This document shows positions 22,907-31,387 of a stretch of DNA of 64,000 nt, piece after piece. Origin of the DNA: Nocardia sp. XZ_19_385 (lineage in GTDB: Bacteria > Actinomycetota > Actinomycetes > Mycobacteriales > Mycobacteriaceae); contig NZ_JACVEE010000001.1 in the NCBI RefSeq assembly GCF_015355755.1, positions 992,001-1,056,000 of the forward strand, given 5' to 3'. A program made the position numbers and the translations under genes. The notes under the pieces were generated by a model. That model had not been told where the DNA came from. It saw only the letters and a program-made list of their open reading frames with translations, and did not search any database. The stretch's first letter is position 1. The number at the start of each line of letters is the position of its first letter.

Positions 22907-25114
22907 CTACCGCCGATTTCCGGCCTGAGCGGGTGGGCCGACCGCCGCTAGCCCGGCCAGCGCCTGCGGCAACGGGCCCTGATGCAGCACGCCGAGCCGC
23001 TGTGTGGCGCGCGTCAGGGCGACATAGAGCTCGGCCGCCCCGCGCGGGCCGTCGGCGAGGATCCGATCCGGGTCCACGACCAGCACGGCGTCGAACTCCA
23101 AACCCTTCGTCTCCGACGCCGGTACGGTCCCCGGCACACCCGGCGGGCCGATCACGATGCTGGTACCTTCGCGATCGGCTTCGTCACGCACGAATTCCTC
23201 GATAGCAGAAGCCAATTCGTTGGCGTCGACCTCTCGGGCCCTGGGCTGGACACCGCACGAACGAACCGACTCCGGCGCCCGGACCTCGGGCGCGAACTCG
23301 GCCAGCACCGCGGCGGCGACCGCCATGATCTCGGCCGGCGTCCGGTAGTTCACCGTCAGCGACCGGTACACCCAGCGACCGGGGACATACCGCTCGAACA
23401 TCTGCGCCCACGAGGTCGCACCGGCCGCCGACCGGCGCTGCGCCAGATCGCCGACGATCGTGAAGGACTTACCCGGGCAGCGGCGCATCAGCACCCGCCA
23501 ATCCATCTCGGACAGCTCCTGCGCTTCGTCGACCACGACGTGCCGGTAGGTCCAATCCCGGTCCGCCGCAGCACGTTCGGCGAGTTCGCGGGTGTCGCGT
23601 TCGATGAACCGTTCCGCCAGGTCCTCGCCGAAGAGCATGTCCGAGGCGAACAGGTGATCCTCGTCGTCCATGTGGTCTTCACGGCTGACCAGCAACTCCT
23701 CCAGCACCCCGGCGGCGTACTTGGCCTCGGCCTTGCGTTCCCGCTCGGCGGCATCGTCGACCGGCTTGTCCGGGCCGAGCAGTTCGAACAGTTCGTCGAG
23801 CAGCGGCACGTCCGAGACCGTCCAAGCGGCACCGTCGGCTCGATACAGCGCCTGGTCGGCGCCCGCCGCCTGCAACCGTTCAGGCGACGAATACAGCTCC
23901 GCCAGAAGGGTTTCCGGAGCCAGAGTCGGCCAGAGCTCGTCGAGCGCGGCGGTGAAGGTCTCGTTCTCGGCGAGTTCGGCCAGCAGGTCCGCTCGCATCT
24001 GCTCCCACGCTTCCTTGTCCGAGCGAGTCAGCCAGCCCTTGCCGATCCGGCCGATCGCCCGTTCGGTGAGCACGTAGGTGATGATCTCGGTGAACTTCGC
24101 GCGCGCCTCGTTGTGCGGCAGCCCGGTGGTGCGCGCTTCGTCCCTGGCCCACTCGGCGGTGGCGGCATCGATCCGCACGGAGGTGTCCGCCAATTCGATC
24201 GTGAGCGGCTCCGCGGGCAGCCGCTGCCGATCCGCGACGGCCGCTTTCAGGACATCCAGGATCTGCAGCGAGCCCTTGAGCCGCGCGGCTTCGGGCGCGT
24301 CCTCGGCGGTGGCGCGCAGGCCGGGTAGGAGATCACCGGCGGTCATGAACACCACGTTGGTCTCGCCCAGCGACGGCAGCACATGCGCGATGTGGTTCAG
24401 GAACGCCGGATTCGGTCCGACGACGAGCACACCCTGCCGTTCCATCCGCTCCCGCTGCGTGTAGAGCAGGTACGCGACGCGGTGCAGCGCCACCACCGTC
24501 TTGCCGGTGCCGGGCCCGCCCTCGATCACCAGCACGCCCGGATGCTCGAGCCGGATGATCTCGTCCTGCTCGGCCTGAATCGTCGCGACGATGTCGCGCA
24601 TGCCCTTTCCGCGCGGCGCGTTGACGGCCGCGAGCAGCGCCGCGTCGGCCCCGTGCTCGTCACCGCTGGGGCGGCCCAGGACCTCGTCGGTGAAATCGAC
24701 CACGCGCCGCCCACGGGTGTGGAACTGGCGGCGGCGGCTCATGTTCTCCGGACTCGCTGCGGTGGCGACATAGAAGGCACGCGAAGCCGGCGCCCGCCAG
24801 TCCAGCAGCAGCGGCTCGAACTCGTTCGCCTCGTCGAAGATGCCGATCCGGCCAATGTAGGAACGCTCCCCTGTCACGGTGTCCAGGCGGCCGAAGCACA
24901 GACCGTTGTCGGCCACGTCCAAGCGCTTGGCCTCCTTGGCCAGGGCGCGGACCTCGAAGTCCCGTTCCATGGCCGACCCGCCGTTCCCCTTCAACGCCTC
25001 GCCGTACTTACCCTTCACACGCGTGCGTTCGGCGTCGAGCCGCTCATAGAGCCCAGCCACATAGTCCTGCTCGGACCGCAATTCGTCTTCATACCCCTGA
25101 GTTGGCACAGGCAT
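22907..25114 (-). CDS. helR: HelR/HelD-like RNA polymerase-associated helicase
   Basis: 735 aa. The N-terminal antiparallel arm (about 1-70: SEQDYVAGLYERLDAERTRV) is the part that enters the RNA polymerase secondary channel in HelD proteins. SF1 helicase motifs follow: GGPGTGKT (199-206), VVVDEAQELS (motif II), GDLAQRR, YRSLTVNYRTPAEIM (IV), and near the end ELYVALTRATQRLGVL (VI). The actinobacterial class recycles stalled polymerase, and HelR members remove rifamycins from it. ATG 25114 has GGGAG seven bases upstream. Its promoter carries a rifamycin-associated-element-like palindrome, which favours HelR over a housekeeping HelD. Confidence 0.85.
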   Translation of the reverse strand: MPVPTQGYEDELRSEQDYVAGLYERLDAERTRVKGKYGEALKGNGGSAMERDFEVRALAKEAKRLDVADNGLCFGRLDTVTGERSYIGRIGIFDEANEFEPLLLDWRAPASRAFYVATAASPENMSRRRQFHTRGRRVVDFTDEVLGRPSGDEHGADAALLAAVNAPRGKGMRDIVATIQAEQDEIIRLEHPGVLVIEGGPGTGKTVVALHRVAYLLYTQRERMERQGVLVVGPNPAFLNHIAHVLPSLGETNVVFMTAGDLLPGLRATAEDAPEAARLKGSLQILDVLKAAVADRQRLPAEPLTIELADTSVRIDAATAEWARDEARTTGLPHNEARAKFTEIITYVLTERAIGRIGKGWLTRSDKEAWEQMRADLLAELAENETFTAALDELWPTLAPETLLAELYSSPERLQAAGADQALYRADGAAWTVSDVPLLDELFELLGPDKPVDDAAERERKAEAKYAAGVLEELLVSREDHMDDEDHLFASDMLFGEDLAERFIERDTRELAERAAADRDWTYRHVVVDEAQELSEMDWRVLMRRCPGKSFTIVGDLAQRRSAAGATSWAQMFERYVPGRWVYRSLTVNYRTPAEIMAVAAAVLAEFAPEVRAPESVRSCGVQPRAREVDANELASAIEEFVRDEADREGTSIVIGPPGVPGTVPASETKGLEFDAVLVVDPDRILADGPRGAAELYVALTRATQRLGVLHQGPLPQALAGLAAVGPPAQAGNRR

Positions 25115-25172
25115 TCGCAACTCCCATTTCCGCAGGTCCAAGCTTCGGCCAGCGATTATGCGCCATCCCCCC

Positions 25173-25191
25173 GCCCTTGCCGCAAGTCCGG
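25173..25191 (-). promoter_or_regulatory. Rifamycin-associated element (RAE)-like palindrome
   Basis: The core on the gene strand is CTTGCGGCAAG (25187-25177), a perfect 5+1+5 palindrome; extended to 19 bases the arms match at 7 of 9 positions. The same core is the centre of the RAE found before rifamycin-inactivation and helR genes in actinomycetes. It lies 60-78 bases upstream of the helR start. Confidence 0.7.
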
Positions 25192-25210
25192 GTGTGCGCT
25201 ATATATTGAG

Positions 25211-25241
25211 AAGGGACAAGGAGATCGCACTCCTTGCCCTT
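25211..25241. terminator. Hairpin terminator after bioN
   Basis: AAGGGACAAGGAG (25211-25223) pairs with CTCCTTGCCCTT (from 25230) with one bulged base. On the + strand it is followed by a T-run, giving classical intrinsic-terminator form; on the minus strand it follows the end of bioN by 18 bases and would separate that operon from helR. Confidence 0.75.
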
Positions 25242-25258
25242 TTTTGTGCCCAGGCAAT

Positions 25259-25858
25259 TCAGTCGTCTACGCCGCGGGCGGCGAGGGCCTCGCCCATGGC
25301 GTCGGCGGTGCGTAGGGCGCGGACCAGGACCGGGGTTACCAGGGCGGTCATGGACCAGTGCAGGCCGCGGGCGCGGCGGGCGTCGGAGACTTCTTGGACG
25401 ATCGTGGTGAGGAGGGGGACGCAGCGGATGGCCAGGGCCAGGAGGAGGCCGATGCGGTCCGGGTCGACGCCGAAGCGGCGGAGGGGGTTCAGGGTGCGGG
25501 TGACGGTGTCGAGCATGTCGGTTACGCGGGTGGTGAGGGTGACCAAGGCGGCCAGGGCTACCGAGATCAGGAGGACGCCGCAGACCACGAAGGCTTGGGC
25601 GGGTGAGGTGATAATCACCTGGAAGACGGCGATGATCAGGAGCATCCACGTCATCGGGCGTAGTTGAGCCACAGCGGTTTTGAACGGAATGCGGGCCAGC
25701 GCGAACAACGCGGCGACCAGCAGAGCCGCGAGGGCGACGCGTAATGGGTTGTGCGCGAACACTGTTGCCGAGATGATCGCCGCGATCAGCAGCAGGATCT
25801 TCGGGCCCGCCGGGACGCGGTGCACCGGCGAGGTGCCCGGCCGGTACAGGCCGATCAT
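25259..25858 (-). CDS. bioN: ECF transporter transmembrane protein (EcfT), biotin uptake
   Basis: 199 aa, about five membrane helices. The two Ala-Arg-Gly coupling motifs that contact the ATPase are present: RRARGL near residue 160 and AARG at the extreme C-terminus. SPVHRVPAGPKILLLI near the start is typical of the family. Third gene of bioY-bioM-bioN; its start overlaps the bioM stop by four bases. Together the proteins import biotin, which the fused acyl-CoA carboxylase at 49858 would need as cofactor. Confidence 0.9.
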   Translation of the reverse strand: MIGLYRPGTSPVHRVPAGPKILLLIAAIISATVFAHNPLRVALAALLVAALFALARIPFKTAVAQLRPMTWMLLIIAVFQVIITSPAQAFVVCGVLLISVALAALVTLTTRVTDMLDTVTRTLNPLRRFGVDPDRIGLLLALAIRCVPLLTTIVQEVSDARRARGLHWSMTALVTPVLVRALRTADAMGEALAARGVDD

Positions 25859-26535
25859 CCGACCAGGGCGCGGTAGGTGTGGACTGCGTCGTCCGGACGT
25901 CCGTCGAAGGCGACAGCGCCGTTGTCGATGAGGATGACGCGGTCGAAGGAGTCCAGCAGGGCCAGTTGGTGGGTTACGACGATCACCTGCTGGTCCATGG
26001 CGTCGAGGGCGCGGGCGACGACGCGGGCGTTGCGGAGGTCCAGCAGGGTGGTCGGTTCGTCGGCGATGATCAGCTCGGGCTTGCGGATGAGGACGGCGCC
26101 GATGGCGAGCAGTTGTTTCTGGCCGCCGGAGAGCAGGTGTGAGGGGTGGTCGGCGTGGTCGGCGAGTTGGAAACGCACCAGCATCTCCTGGACGCGCTCC
26201 GCGATCTCCGGTTTGCTCAGCCCGGATCGGCGCAGCGAGAAAGCCAGATCCTCGGCGACGGTGGGCATCACGATCTGAGTGTCGGGGTCGGTGAAAACGA
26301 AACCGACCTTGCGACGCACCTGAGCGCCCTTGCGGGCGGTGTCGAGCCCGTCGACGGTGACCCGGCCACCGGCAGGGATGAGCAGGCCGTTGATCATGCG
26401 CGCCAGCGTGGACTTCCCGGAACCGTTGGCGCCGATGATCCCGACCCGTCGTTCGGTGATGCGCAGGTCGATGCCGGACAGGACGGTGCGGTCCCCGAAA
26501 GCGTGGCGCACCGAGTCGAAGACGACCTCAGGCAC
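25855..26535 (-). CDS. bioM: ECF transporter ATPase, biotin uptake
   Basis: 226 aa ABC ATPase. Walker A GANGSGKST at about residue 35, Q-loop GFVFTDPDTQIV, signature LSGGQKQ, Walker B ELIIADEPT, H-loop VVTHQL. The PDTQI Q-loop is usual for ECF-type ATPases. Single ATPase, as expected of BioM, rather than the two of the shared-module systems. It overlaps bioY by eight bases upstream and bioN by four downstream. Confidence 0.92.
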   Translation of the reverse strand: MPEVVFDSVRHAFGDRTVLSGIDLRITERRVGIIGANGSGKSTLARMINGLLIPAGGRVTVDGLDTARKGAQVRRKVGFVFTDPDTQIVMPTVAEDLAFSLRRSGLSKPEIAERVQEMLVRFQLADHADHPSHLLSGGQKQLLAIGAVLIRKPELIIADEPTTLLDLRNARVVARALDAMDQQVIVVTHQLALLDSFDRVILIDNGAVAFDGRPDDAVHTYRALVG

Positions 26536-27112
26536 GGATCAGACCCGGGTACGCCCGGTGCACACCTTTGGCGACAACCGTCGCGACCACAACTTTCGCC
26601 AGATCACCGGGGATGAACGCGAAGTTGGTGGAAATGGCGTGCGCGAGATCCAGGTCGGTGCGCACCAGCAGGCCGATCGCACCGCACAGGTAGATGACGA
26701 CGAGTCCACCGAACGCGTTGATCAGCAGACCGAGCACGAGCGGGTACTTCGGCAGGATTCGGTAGGTCAGCAGGCCGATGACCAGGGTCGCCGGTATCCA
26801 GCCGAGCAGGTAACCGGCGGTCGGGCTGGCCAGCGCGGTCAGGCCCGTGCGGCCACCGGACAGCAACGGCAAGCCGATCAGCGTCAGCGCGATGAACACC
26901 AGCACCGCGGCCGTGCCCTTGCGCGCGCCGAGCACCGCCCCGGCCAGGATGACACCGAGAGTCTGGACCGTGATCGGCACGCCACTGAAGCCGACCGTGA
27001 TCGCGCCCGGCAGCCCCAGCGCCGCGATCAACGCCGCGAAGACGGCGATCTGTGCCAGGTCCCGGGCGGAAAAGGCGACTTTCGACGCTCGGGCGTTCTC
27101 GACACGATCCAC
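26528..27112 (-). CDS. bioY: Biotin transporter substrate-binding protein BioY
   Basis: 194 aa with six membrane helices. Family motifs: DLAQIAVFAALIAALGLPGAI, VPITVQTLGVILAGAVLGARKG, GLPLLSGGRTGL and SPTAGYLLGWIPAT. BioY binds biotin and works with BioM and BioN. The GTG at 27112 has GGAGGAAAATCGTC before it. A TTGAAC/GTTCAA palindrome at 27136-27150 overlaps the probable promoter, so expression should follow biotin status. Confidence 0.93.
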   Translation of the reverse strand: MDRVENARASKVAFSARDLAQIAVFAALIAALGLPGAITVGFSGVPITVQTLGVILAGAVLGARKGTAAVLVFIALTLIGLPLLSGGRTGLTALASPTAGYLLGWIPATLVIGLLTYRILPKYPLVLGLLINAFGGLVVIYLCGAIGLLVRTDLDLAHAISTNFAFIPGDLAKVVVATVVAKGVHRAYPGLIRA

Positions 27113-27135
27113 GACGATTTTCCTCCACTACCTGG

Positions 27136-27150
27136 TTGAACGACGTTCAA
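27136..27150. promoter_or_regulatory. BioQ-like operator upstream of bioYMN
   Basis: TTGAAC-GAC-GTTCAA, a perfect six-base inverted repeat with three-base centre, 24 bases before the bioY start. TGAAC-N3-GTT resembles the binding site of BioQ, the TetR-type biotin regulator of corynebacteria and mycobacteria. No bioQ gene is in the window. Confidence 0.65.
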
Positions 27151-27315
27151 GATAGCAAACCGGCGCGGGCCGTCAGATTGGCGCGTTTGCCCGATGTTGA
27201 CATGTTCAGCGCTGGTCGAGCGCCGCGTGCGGACGCGAGACTGACGATCCGCACCCTTGCGCGCCGACCTGATTCACATTTCGAGTAGCTCGTCGAATGC
27301 CGGATTGGAGATGTT

Positions 27316-27507
27316 GTGCCCCACTCGCACGAAACCGCTATCGCCTACGTGATCACGGCCTTGGAGGCCAAAGGGACGGCGACACGCGAGGATTTCGACG
27401 TACCGGGCATCGTCGCCACCTCACGCGCGATCGTCGAAACCTGGGATTTCGGCGTCATGGACCGCACCATGTTCTGGAATATCGCCGCCACCCATCTGCG
27501 GGTCTAG
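27316..27507 (+). CDS. Small hypothetical protein, 63 aa
   Basis: Reads PHSHETAIAYVITALEAKG, then DFDVPGIVATSRAIVETWDF and DRTMFWNIAATHL. I do not recognise the family. It is likely real: GTG 27316 has GGAG six bases upstream, codon third positions are strongly G/C, composition is that of a soluble helical protein, and it ends only four bases inside the tail of the convergent AraC gene. The 165 bases between it and the bioY operator show nothing else. Confidence 0.55.
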   Translation: MPHSHETAIAYVITALEAKGTATREDFDVPGIVATSRAIVETWDFGVMDRTMFWNIAATHLRV

Positions 27508-28511
27508 GTCCAAGTGTCCGAACGGTGCGCATGCGCGGCGACGGACCACCGTAGAGCTACCCGCCGCATCGAAGTGGCATCGGCGTATCCGAGCAGTTCG
27601 GCCTGCCGGCCCCGGCTCAGCGGGCCCCGGGCCGCCGCCGAGGCGAGGCGGGCATGACGGGCCCGGTCCAATTCGCGCCGCCACGTCGTGCCCGCTTCGG
27701 CCAAGCGGCGTTGCAAGGTCCGCGGGCTGACCGCCAAGCGGCGCGCCACCTGCTCCAGCGACACCTCACCGTCGCCGAGGACCTCGGCGATCGCCACGCC
27801 GACGCGCTCGGCCCACGCGCTGGTCAGCGGCGGTGGCGGCGGCAGGGCCGCGGCCAGCGGTTTGAGCACTTCGGCCAGGTCTGGATCGGCGGTCGTGAGC
27901 GGCAGCCGCATGTCGGAGTCGCGGAATGTCATCGCGTCCATGTCCGCGCCGAAGTCGAAGATGGTGTCGCCGAACGCCTCCCGATAGGCGTCGAGCCGGC
28001 GCGGTGCGCGCTGACGCAACGAGACGCGGGTCGGGATCAGCGGTGCGTCGACTACCCGGCGGGCCCGGGCCAGTACGGCGGCCAGGCCCCACTGGTGGGT
28101 TTGGTCGCGCGCCAGCCCGGCACCGTCGACCATGTCGACCCGCAGGGTCGGACCGCTCTCGGTGTCGAAGAGATCGAAACGATGGTTGGTGGTGACCGCG
28201 GTGACGTACGGGCCACACGTCGCGAACCCCGCCCCGACCGTCGGCGCACTGGTGAAGAGGTAGTCGTAGAGCCGGGTCGCCTTGAGCTCGTAGCGGCTGG
28301 CCACCCGCAATGCCACATCCGGGTCGTCGAGCCACTGCGCCCCGATCTCCCATATGCGCCAGAAGGTCTCGCTCGGTAGGTGCACGCCGTCGCCGGTCAG
28401 CGTCCATTCGGGAATGCCGCACTCCCGGATCAGGCGGTTTCGATCGATCCCGGCCGCCGTCAGCTGGGAAATCGCGAACCGATGCAGCAGTGTCTGATCA
28501 GTTCCCAACAA
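27504..28511 (-). CDS. AraC-family transcriptional regulator
   Basis: 335 aa. The N-terminal Arabinose_bd-type domain (about 1-200, e.g. RLYDYLFTSAPTVGAGFATCG) is of the OruR/OxyR-unrelated 'AraC_binding_2' style. The C-terminal helix-turn-helix lies at about 245-330: VSLEQVARRLAVSPRTLQRRLAEAGTTW, then AELLGYADATSMRRVALRW. The start is TTG 28511 after GAGGAGGGG. Divergent from the siderophore-interacting protein gene, sharing a 119-base region with an IdeR-like box, so it may be an iron-responsive activator. An unrelated lipid or amino-acid target is also possible. Confidence 0.85.
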   Translation of the reverse strand: MLGTDQTLLHRFAISQLTAAGIDRNRLIRECGIPEWTLTGDGVHLPSETFWRIWEIGAQWLDDPDVALRVASRYELKATRLYDYLFTSAPTVGAGFATCGPYVTAVTTNHRFDLFDTESGPTLRVDMVDGAGLARDQTHQWGLAAVLARARRVVDAPLIPTRVSLRQRAPRRLDAYREAFGDTIFDFGADMDAMTFRDSDMRLPLTTADPDLAEVLKPLAAALPPPPPLTSAWAERVGVAIAEVLGDGEVSLEQVARRLAVSPRTLQRRLAEAGTTWRRELDRARHARLASAAARGPLSRGRQAELLGYADATSMRRVALRWSVAAHAHRSDTWT

Positions 28512-28606
28512 CCCCTCCTCACACCGTCATCACGTGTTCGTGCGGAAACGCTATATCGCACACAGTGTTCCAGAACCCGGAATGGAACGACTGTCTGACC
28601 CGGAAG

Positions 28607-28625
28607 TCAGGTTAGGCTATCTTCA
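28607..28625 (+). promoter_or_regulatory. IdeR/DtxR-type iron box
   Basis: TCAGGTTAGGCTATCTTCA matches the consensus TTAGGTTAGGCTAACCTAA at 15 of 19 positions, including the whole central GGTTAGGCTA. It lies five bases before the start of the siderophore-interacting protein gene, so bound IdeR would block transcription when iron is plentiful. Confidence 0.75.
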
Positions 28626-28630
28626 AACGC

Positions 28631-29464
28631 ATGATGGACCGCAGCGCCTACGCCGAACGCATCCAAGAAGTCCTGGACGGAGCGCACGGTGCCAAGGTCG
28701 GCTACCCCATCGGACTCTGTGAAGTCGAAGTGAAACGTAGTGCCCCGGTGGGTTCCGGACTGCTGCGCATCACCTTCGGCGGCCCGGACCTCGACGACTT
28801 CCACAGCTATGTGCCGGACGAGCATGTGCGCCTGATCTTTCCGTGCGAGGACGGCGTTCTCCGCCTCCCGCAACGTGACGGCTTGTCCCTGGAATGGGGC
28901 GCACCGCGGCCGGTTTCGCGGGAGTACACCGTGCGCCGGTTCGGCGACGGTGAACTCGATATCGACTTCGCGATCCATCCCGGCGGCTTGGCCTCGGAGT
29001 GGGCGCTCGGCGTCACCCCGGGGACCCGCGTGCACATCGCCGGTCCGCCCGGCGGCGTGGTGGTGCCGCGGACCTACGACAAATATCTGTTCGCCGGTGA
29101 CCTCACCGCGCTGCCCGCCATCGCGCGCTGGCTGGAGTGGTTGCCCCGCACCGCATCCGGCTGGGCGTTCATCGAGGTGGGCGCGGACAGTGAGCAGATC
29201 GAGCTGACCCCGCCGCCCGGCGTCCAGGTGCGCTGGGTGGTGCGTGGGGCGGCGGAGCCGGGCAGCTCGAATGCCTTGGAGAAGACATTGCGCGAGGTGA
29301 AAGTGCCTGCCGGAGAACGGGTTTACGTGTGGATCGCCGGGGAGGCCGGGGCCCTGCGTCCGCTGCGCCGCTGGGTGCGCAGCGAACTCGGGGTCGGTCC
29401 AAAGAACTTCTTGATCGCCGGGTATTGGAAGCGCGGCGTCGCGGATTACGACCGCGACGAATAG
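28631..29464 (+). CDS. Siderophore-interacting protein (FAD-dependent ferric-siderophore reductase)
   Basis: 277 aa. The FAD-binding domain has SREYTVRRF (the R-x-Y-T-x-R motif of the SIP/ViuB family) and DIDFAIHPGGLASEWA, followed by GTRVHIAGPPGG. The C-terminal NAD(P)H domain carries KYLFAGDLTALPAIARWLEWL and VYVWIAGEAGALRPLRRWVRSELG. These cytoplasmic enzymes release iron from imported siderophores by reduction. The start codon may be either of two adjacent ATGs (28631, 28634). An IdeR-like box overlaps the promoter. The last 19 bases overlap the convergent LLM oxidoreductase gene. Confidence 0.92.
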   Translation: MMDRSAYAERIQEVLDGAHGAKVGYPIGLCEVEVKRSAPVGSGLLRITFGGPDLDDFHSYVPDEHVRLIFPCEDGVLRLPQRDGLSLEWGAPRPVSREYTVRRFGDGELDIDFAIHPGGLASEWALGVTPGTRVHIAGPPGGVVVPRTYDKYLFAGDLTALPAIARWLEWLPRTASGWAFIEVGADSEQIELTPPPGVQVRWVVRGAAEPGSSNALEKTLREVKVPAGERVYVWIAGEAGALRPLRRWVRSELGVGPKNFLIAGYWKRGVADYDRDE

Positions 29465-30594
29465 GCTTTTCCGCGCATCTTGGCCGCCAGCCACGGCACC
29501 ACGCCGTAGCCGAAAGCCGCGTCGGCGTTGGAGACCAGCGCTGAGCTCGGGAAGACGATCGCGTGCCGTAGACCCGCGTCGGCCTGCGCGCGCAGGCGAG
29601 TGAGGATCTCGGCGGGGGTGCCGATCACCAGCCACTCGTGCAGCACTTCTTCGGGCACCTCGGCGATCGCGTCCAGCACCTCCTGCTTGCTCAGCCGGTG
29701 CGGCATCATCTCGATCAGGCCCCGATAGTGTTCGCCGAACGGGTGTTTCGCACCGCAGCGGGCCCAGATCGCGGCTGGGGCCATCAGACCCAGATAGCGC
29801 ACCGCCGGGGCGCGCAGCTGCCGCTGAATCCCCTCCCGGGTGCGGGCGGTGATCATCGCGATCATGTGCGCGGGAACGATGGCGCCGGGGTCGCGACCGG
29901 CGGCGCGGGCCGCGGCGCGAACCACCTCGAGTTTGCTCTGGTACTCGTCGGGGGTGAGTGCCTCCCACGGGTACCAGCCGTCGGCGTAGCGCCCGGTCAG
30001 CTCCAGCATCCGGGGTCCGTGCGCCCCGATCCAGATCTGCGGCTTCCGGTCCGCCGGAACGGTCAAATCCATAGGGCCCTGGTCGATTCGGTAGTACTTA
30101 CCGGAGAAGTTGATCGGGCCTTTCGCATCGAAACAGGCGCGCAGCACCTGCAACGCTTCTTCGAGCCGGCTCACCGGGCGATCCCAGGTGAACCCGTACG
30201 GGTCCAAGTTCTCCTTCTCCCCGGAGCCGATTCCCAGGATGGGTGGCGTCTTCGTCATATGCGCCAGCGTCAGGAATGTCTGCGCGAGCAGCACCGGATG
30301 CCGGCGATGCGGATCGGTCACGCCGACGCCCAGCTGCACCCCGCCCGCTCCCCCGGCCAGATGCGCCAGCAGCGGCGCGAAATCGAACTGCGCGTCCGGA
30401 CTGGGCAACGTCTTCGCCTGCGGCGTGAAATCACTGTCCCACACCGCTTTCGGAAACACGCTGACCAAATGATCCGGCGTCAGTACCGAATCCAATCGCC
30501 CCAGCCGAGCCATCCGCACCAGAAACCGCGCCGCGGCCAAGGGTGGATTGACGCCTGCCATGGTTCCTACCGAAAACGATCGCGAATCCGACAC
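29446..30594 (-). CDS. LLM-class F420-type oxidoreductase, phthiodiolone-ketoreductase-like
   Basis: 382 aa TIM-barrel luciferase-like monooxygenase family. Motifs: VQLGVGVTDPHRRHPVLLAQTFLTLAH, PILGIGSGEKENLDPYGFTWDRPVSRLEEAL, PQIWIGAHGPRMLELTGRYADGW and the late VIGTPAEILTRL. The pattern, especially GVTDxxRRHP and GIGSGEKEN, follows the mycobacterial phthiodiolone dimycocerosate ketoreductase group (Rv2951c type), but no polyketide genes are nearby, so the substrate is open. GTG 30594 has GAGAGGAG upstream. Confidence 0.85.
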   Translation of the reverse strand: MSDSRSFSVGTMAGVNPPLAAARFLVRMARLGRLDSVLTPDHLVSVFPKAVWDSDFTPQAKTLPSPDAQFDFAPLLAHLAGGAGGVQLGVGVTDPHRRHPVLLAQTFLTLAHMTKTPPILGIGSGEKENLDPYGFTWDRPVSRLEEALQVLRACFDAKGPINFSGKYYRIDQGPMDLTVPADRKPQIWIGAHGPRMLELTGRYADGWYPWEALTPDEYQSKLEVVRAAARAAGRDPGAIVPAHMIAMITARTREGIQRQLRAPAVRYLGLMAPAAIWARCGAKHPFGEHYRGLIEMMPHRLSKQEVLDAIAEVPEEVLHEWLVIGTPAEILTRLRAQADAGLRHAIVFPSSALVSNADAAFGYGVVPWLAAKMRGKAYSSRS

Positions 30595-30709
30595 CGTGGT
30601 CTCCTCTCGACCGGGGAACGCCCGAAGCTCCGATTATCCCGGCGAGGACCGACCACGTCCGGCGAATGCGGATGCCCGGCAACGGTTTACGTCCCCGCCG
30701 GTATCTGGG

Positions 30710-31387
30710 TCATTGTTCTGCGTCGCGGACCAACAGCGCGATCTGTACCCGATTAGCGACGCCCAGCTTGCTGAACAGATTGCCGGTGTGCGCTTTGACG
30801 GTGGCGACGGTGACCTGTAACCGCGCGGCGATCTCCGGGTTGCCCAGCCCGTCCGCGATGGCTCGCGCGGTGTCGAGTTCGCGTTCGGATAGGGCAGCCA
30901 GTCGTTTTCGCGCGGCGTCGCGGGAGGCGCTGCGGGCCGCGGTGGAACCCGGCCCGGTGGCCGCGGCGATCACCCGCGCCGTGACAGTAGGTGACAGCAC
31001 AGGGTTGCCGGTCGCGACGGTGCGTACCGCGTCGGCGATTTGGGCGGGCGGAGTGTCCTTGAGAACGAATCCGAGTGCTCCGGCGCGCAGGGCAGCGAGT
31101 ACCAGCTCGTCGGAGTCGAAGGTGGTCAGCATGAGAACCGCCGGCGCGGCCGGTACGGTGCGCAGGTACCGGGTGGTCTCGACGCCGTCGCGGCCGGGCA
31201 TCCGCACATCCATCAGCACGACGTCCGGTCGCTGTTCGTCCACCACCTTGATCGCGGTGTCCCCGTCGGCGGCCTCCGCGACGACGGTCAGATCCGGCTC
31301 GCCGTCGATGACGAGTCGTAGCGCCATCCGCACCAGCTGGTCGTCGTCGACGATGACAACGCGCACCGTCTCCTGATCGCTGTGCAC
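30710..31387 (-). CDS. NarL/FixJ-family response regulator
   Basis: 225 aa. Receiver with D14-D15-D16, phospho-acceptor D60 (VVLMD) and FVLKDT; LuxR-type helix-turn-helix at about 160-220 (ERELDTARAIADGLGNPEIAARLQVTVATVKAHTGNL). It starts one base before the end of the kinase gene on the same strand, so the pair is coupled. A secreted peptidase gene lies divergently from the kinase start and is a plausible target. Confidence 0.9.
   Translation of the reverse strand: MHSDQETVRVVIVDDDQLVRMALRLVIDGEPDLTVVAEAADGDTAIKVVDEQRPDVVLMDVRMPGRDGVETTRYLRTVPAAPAVLMLTTFDSDELVLAALRAGALGFVLKDTPPAQIADAVRTVATGNPVLSPTVTARVIAAATGPGSTAARSASRDAARKRLAALSERELDTARAIADGLGNPEIAARLQVTVATVKAHTGNLFSKLGVANRVQIALLVRDAEQ

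Noticed and set aside
27113..27315. Biotin riboswitch upstream of bioY
   Set aside because: The bioY leader is only about 20-40 bases long and no structured element is seen; the palindrome suggests a protein repressor.
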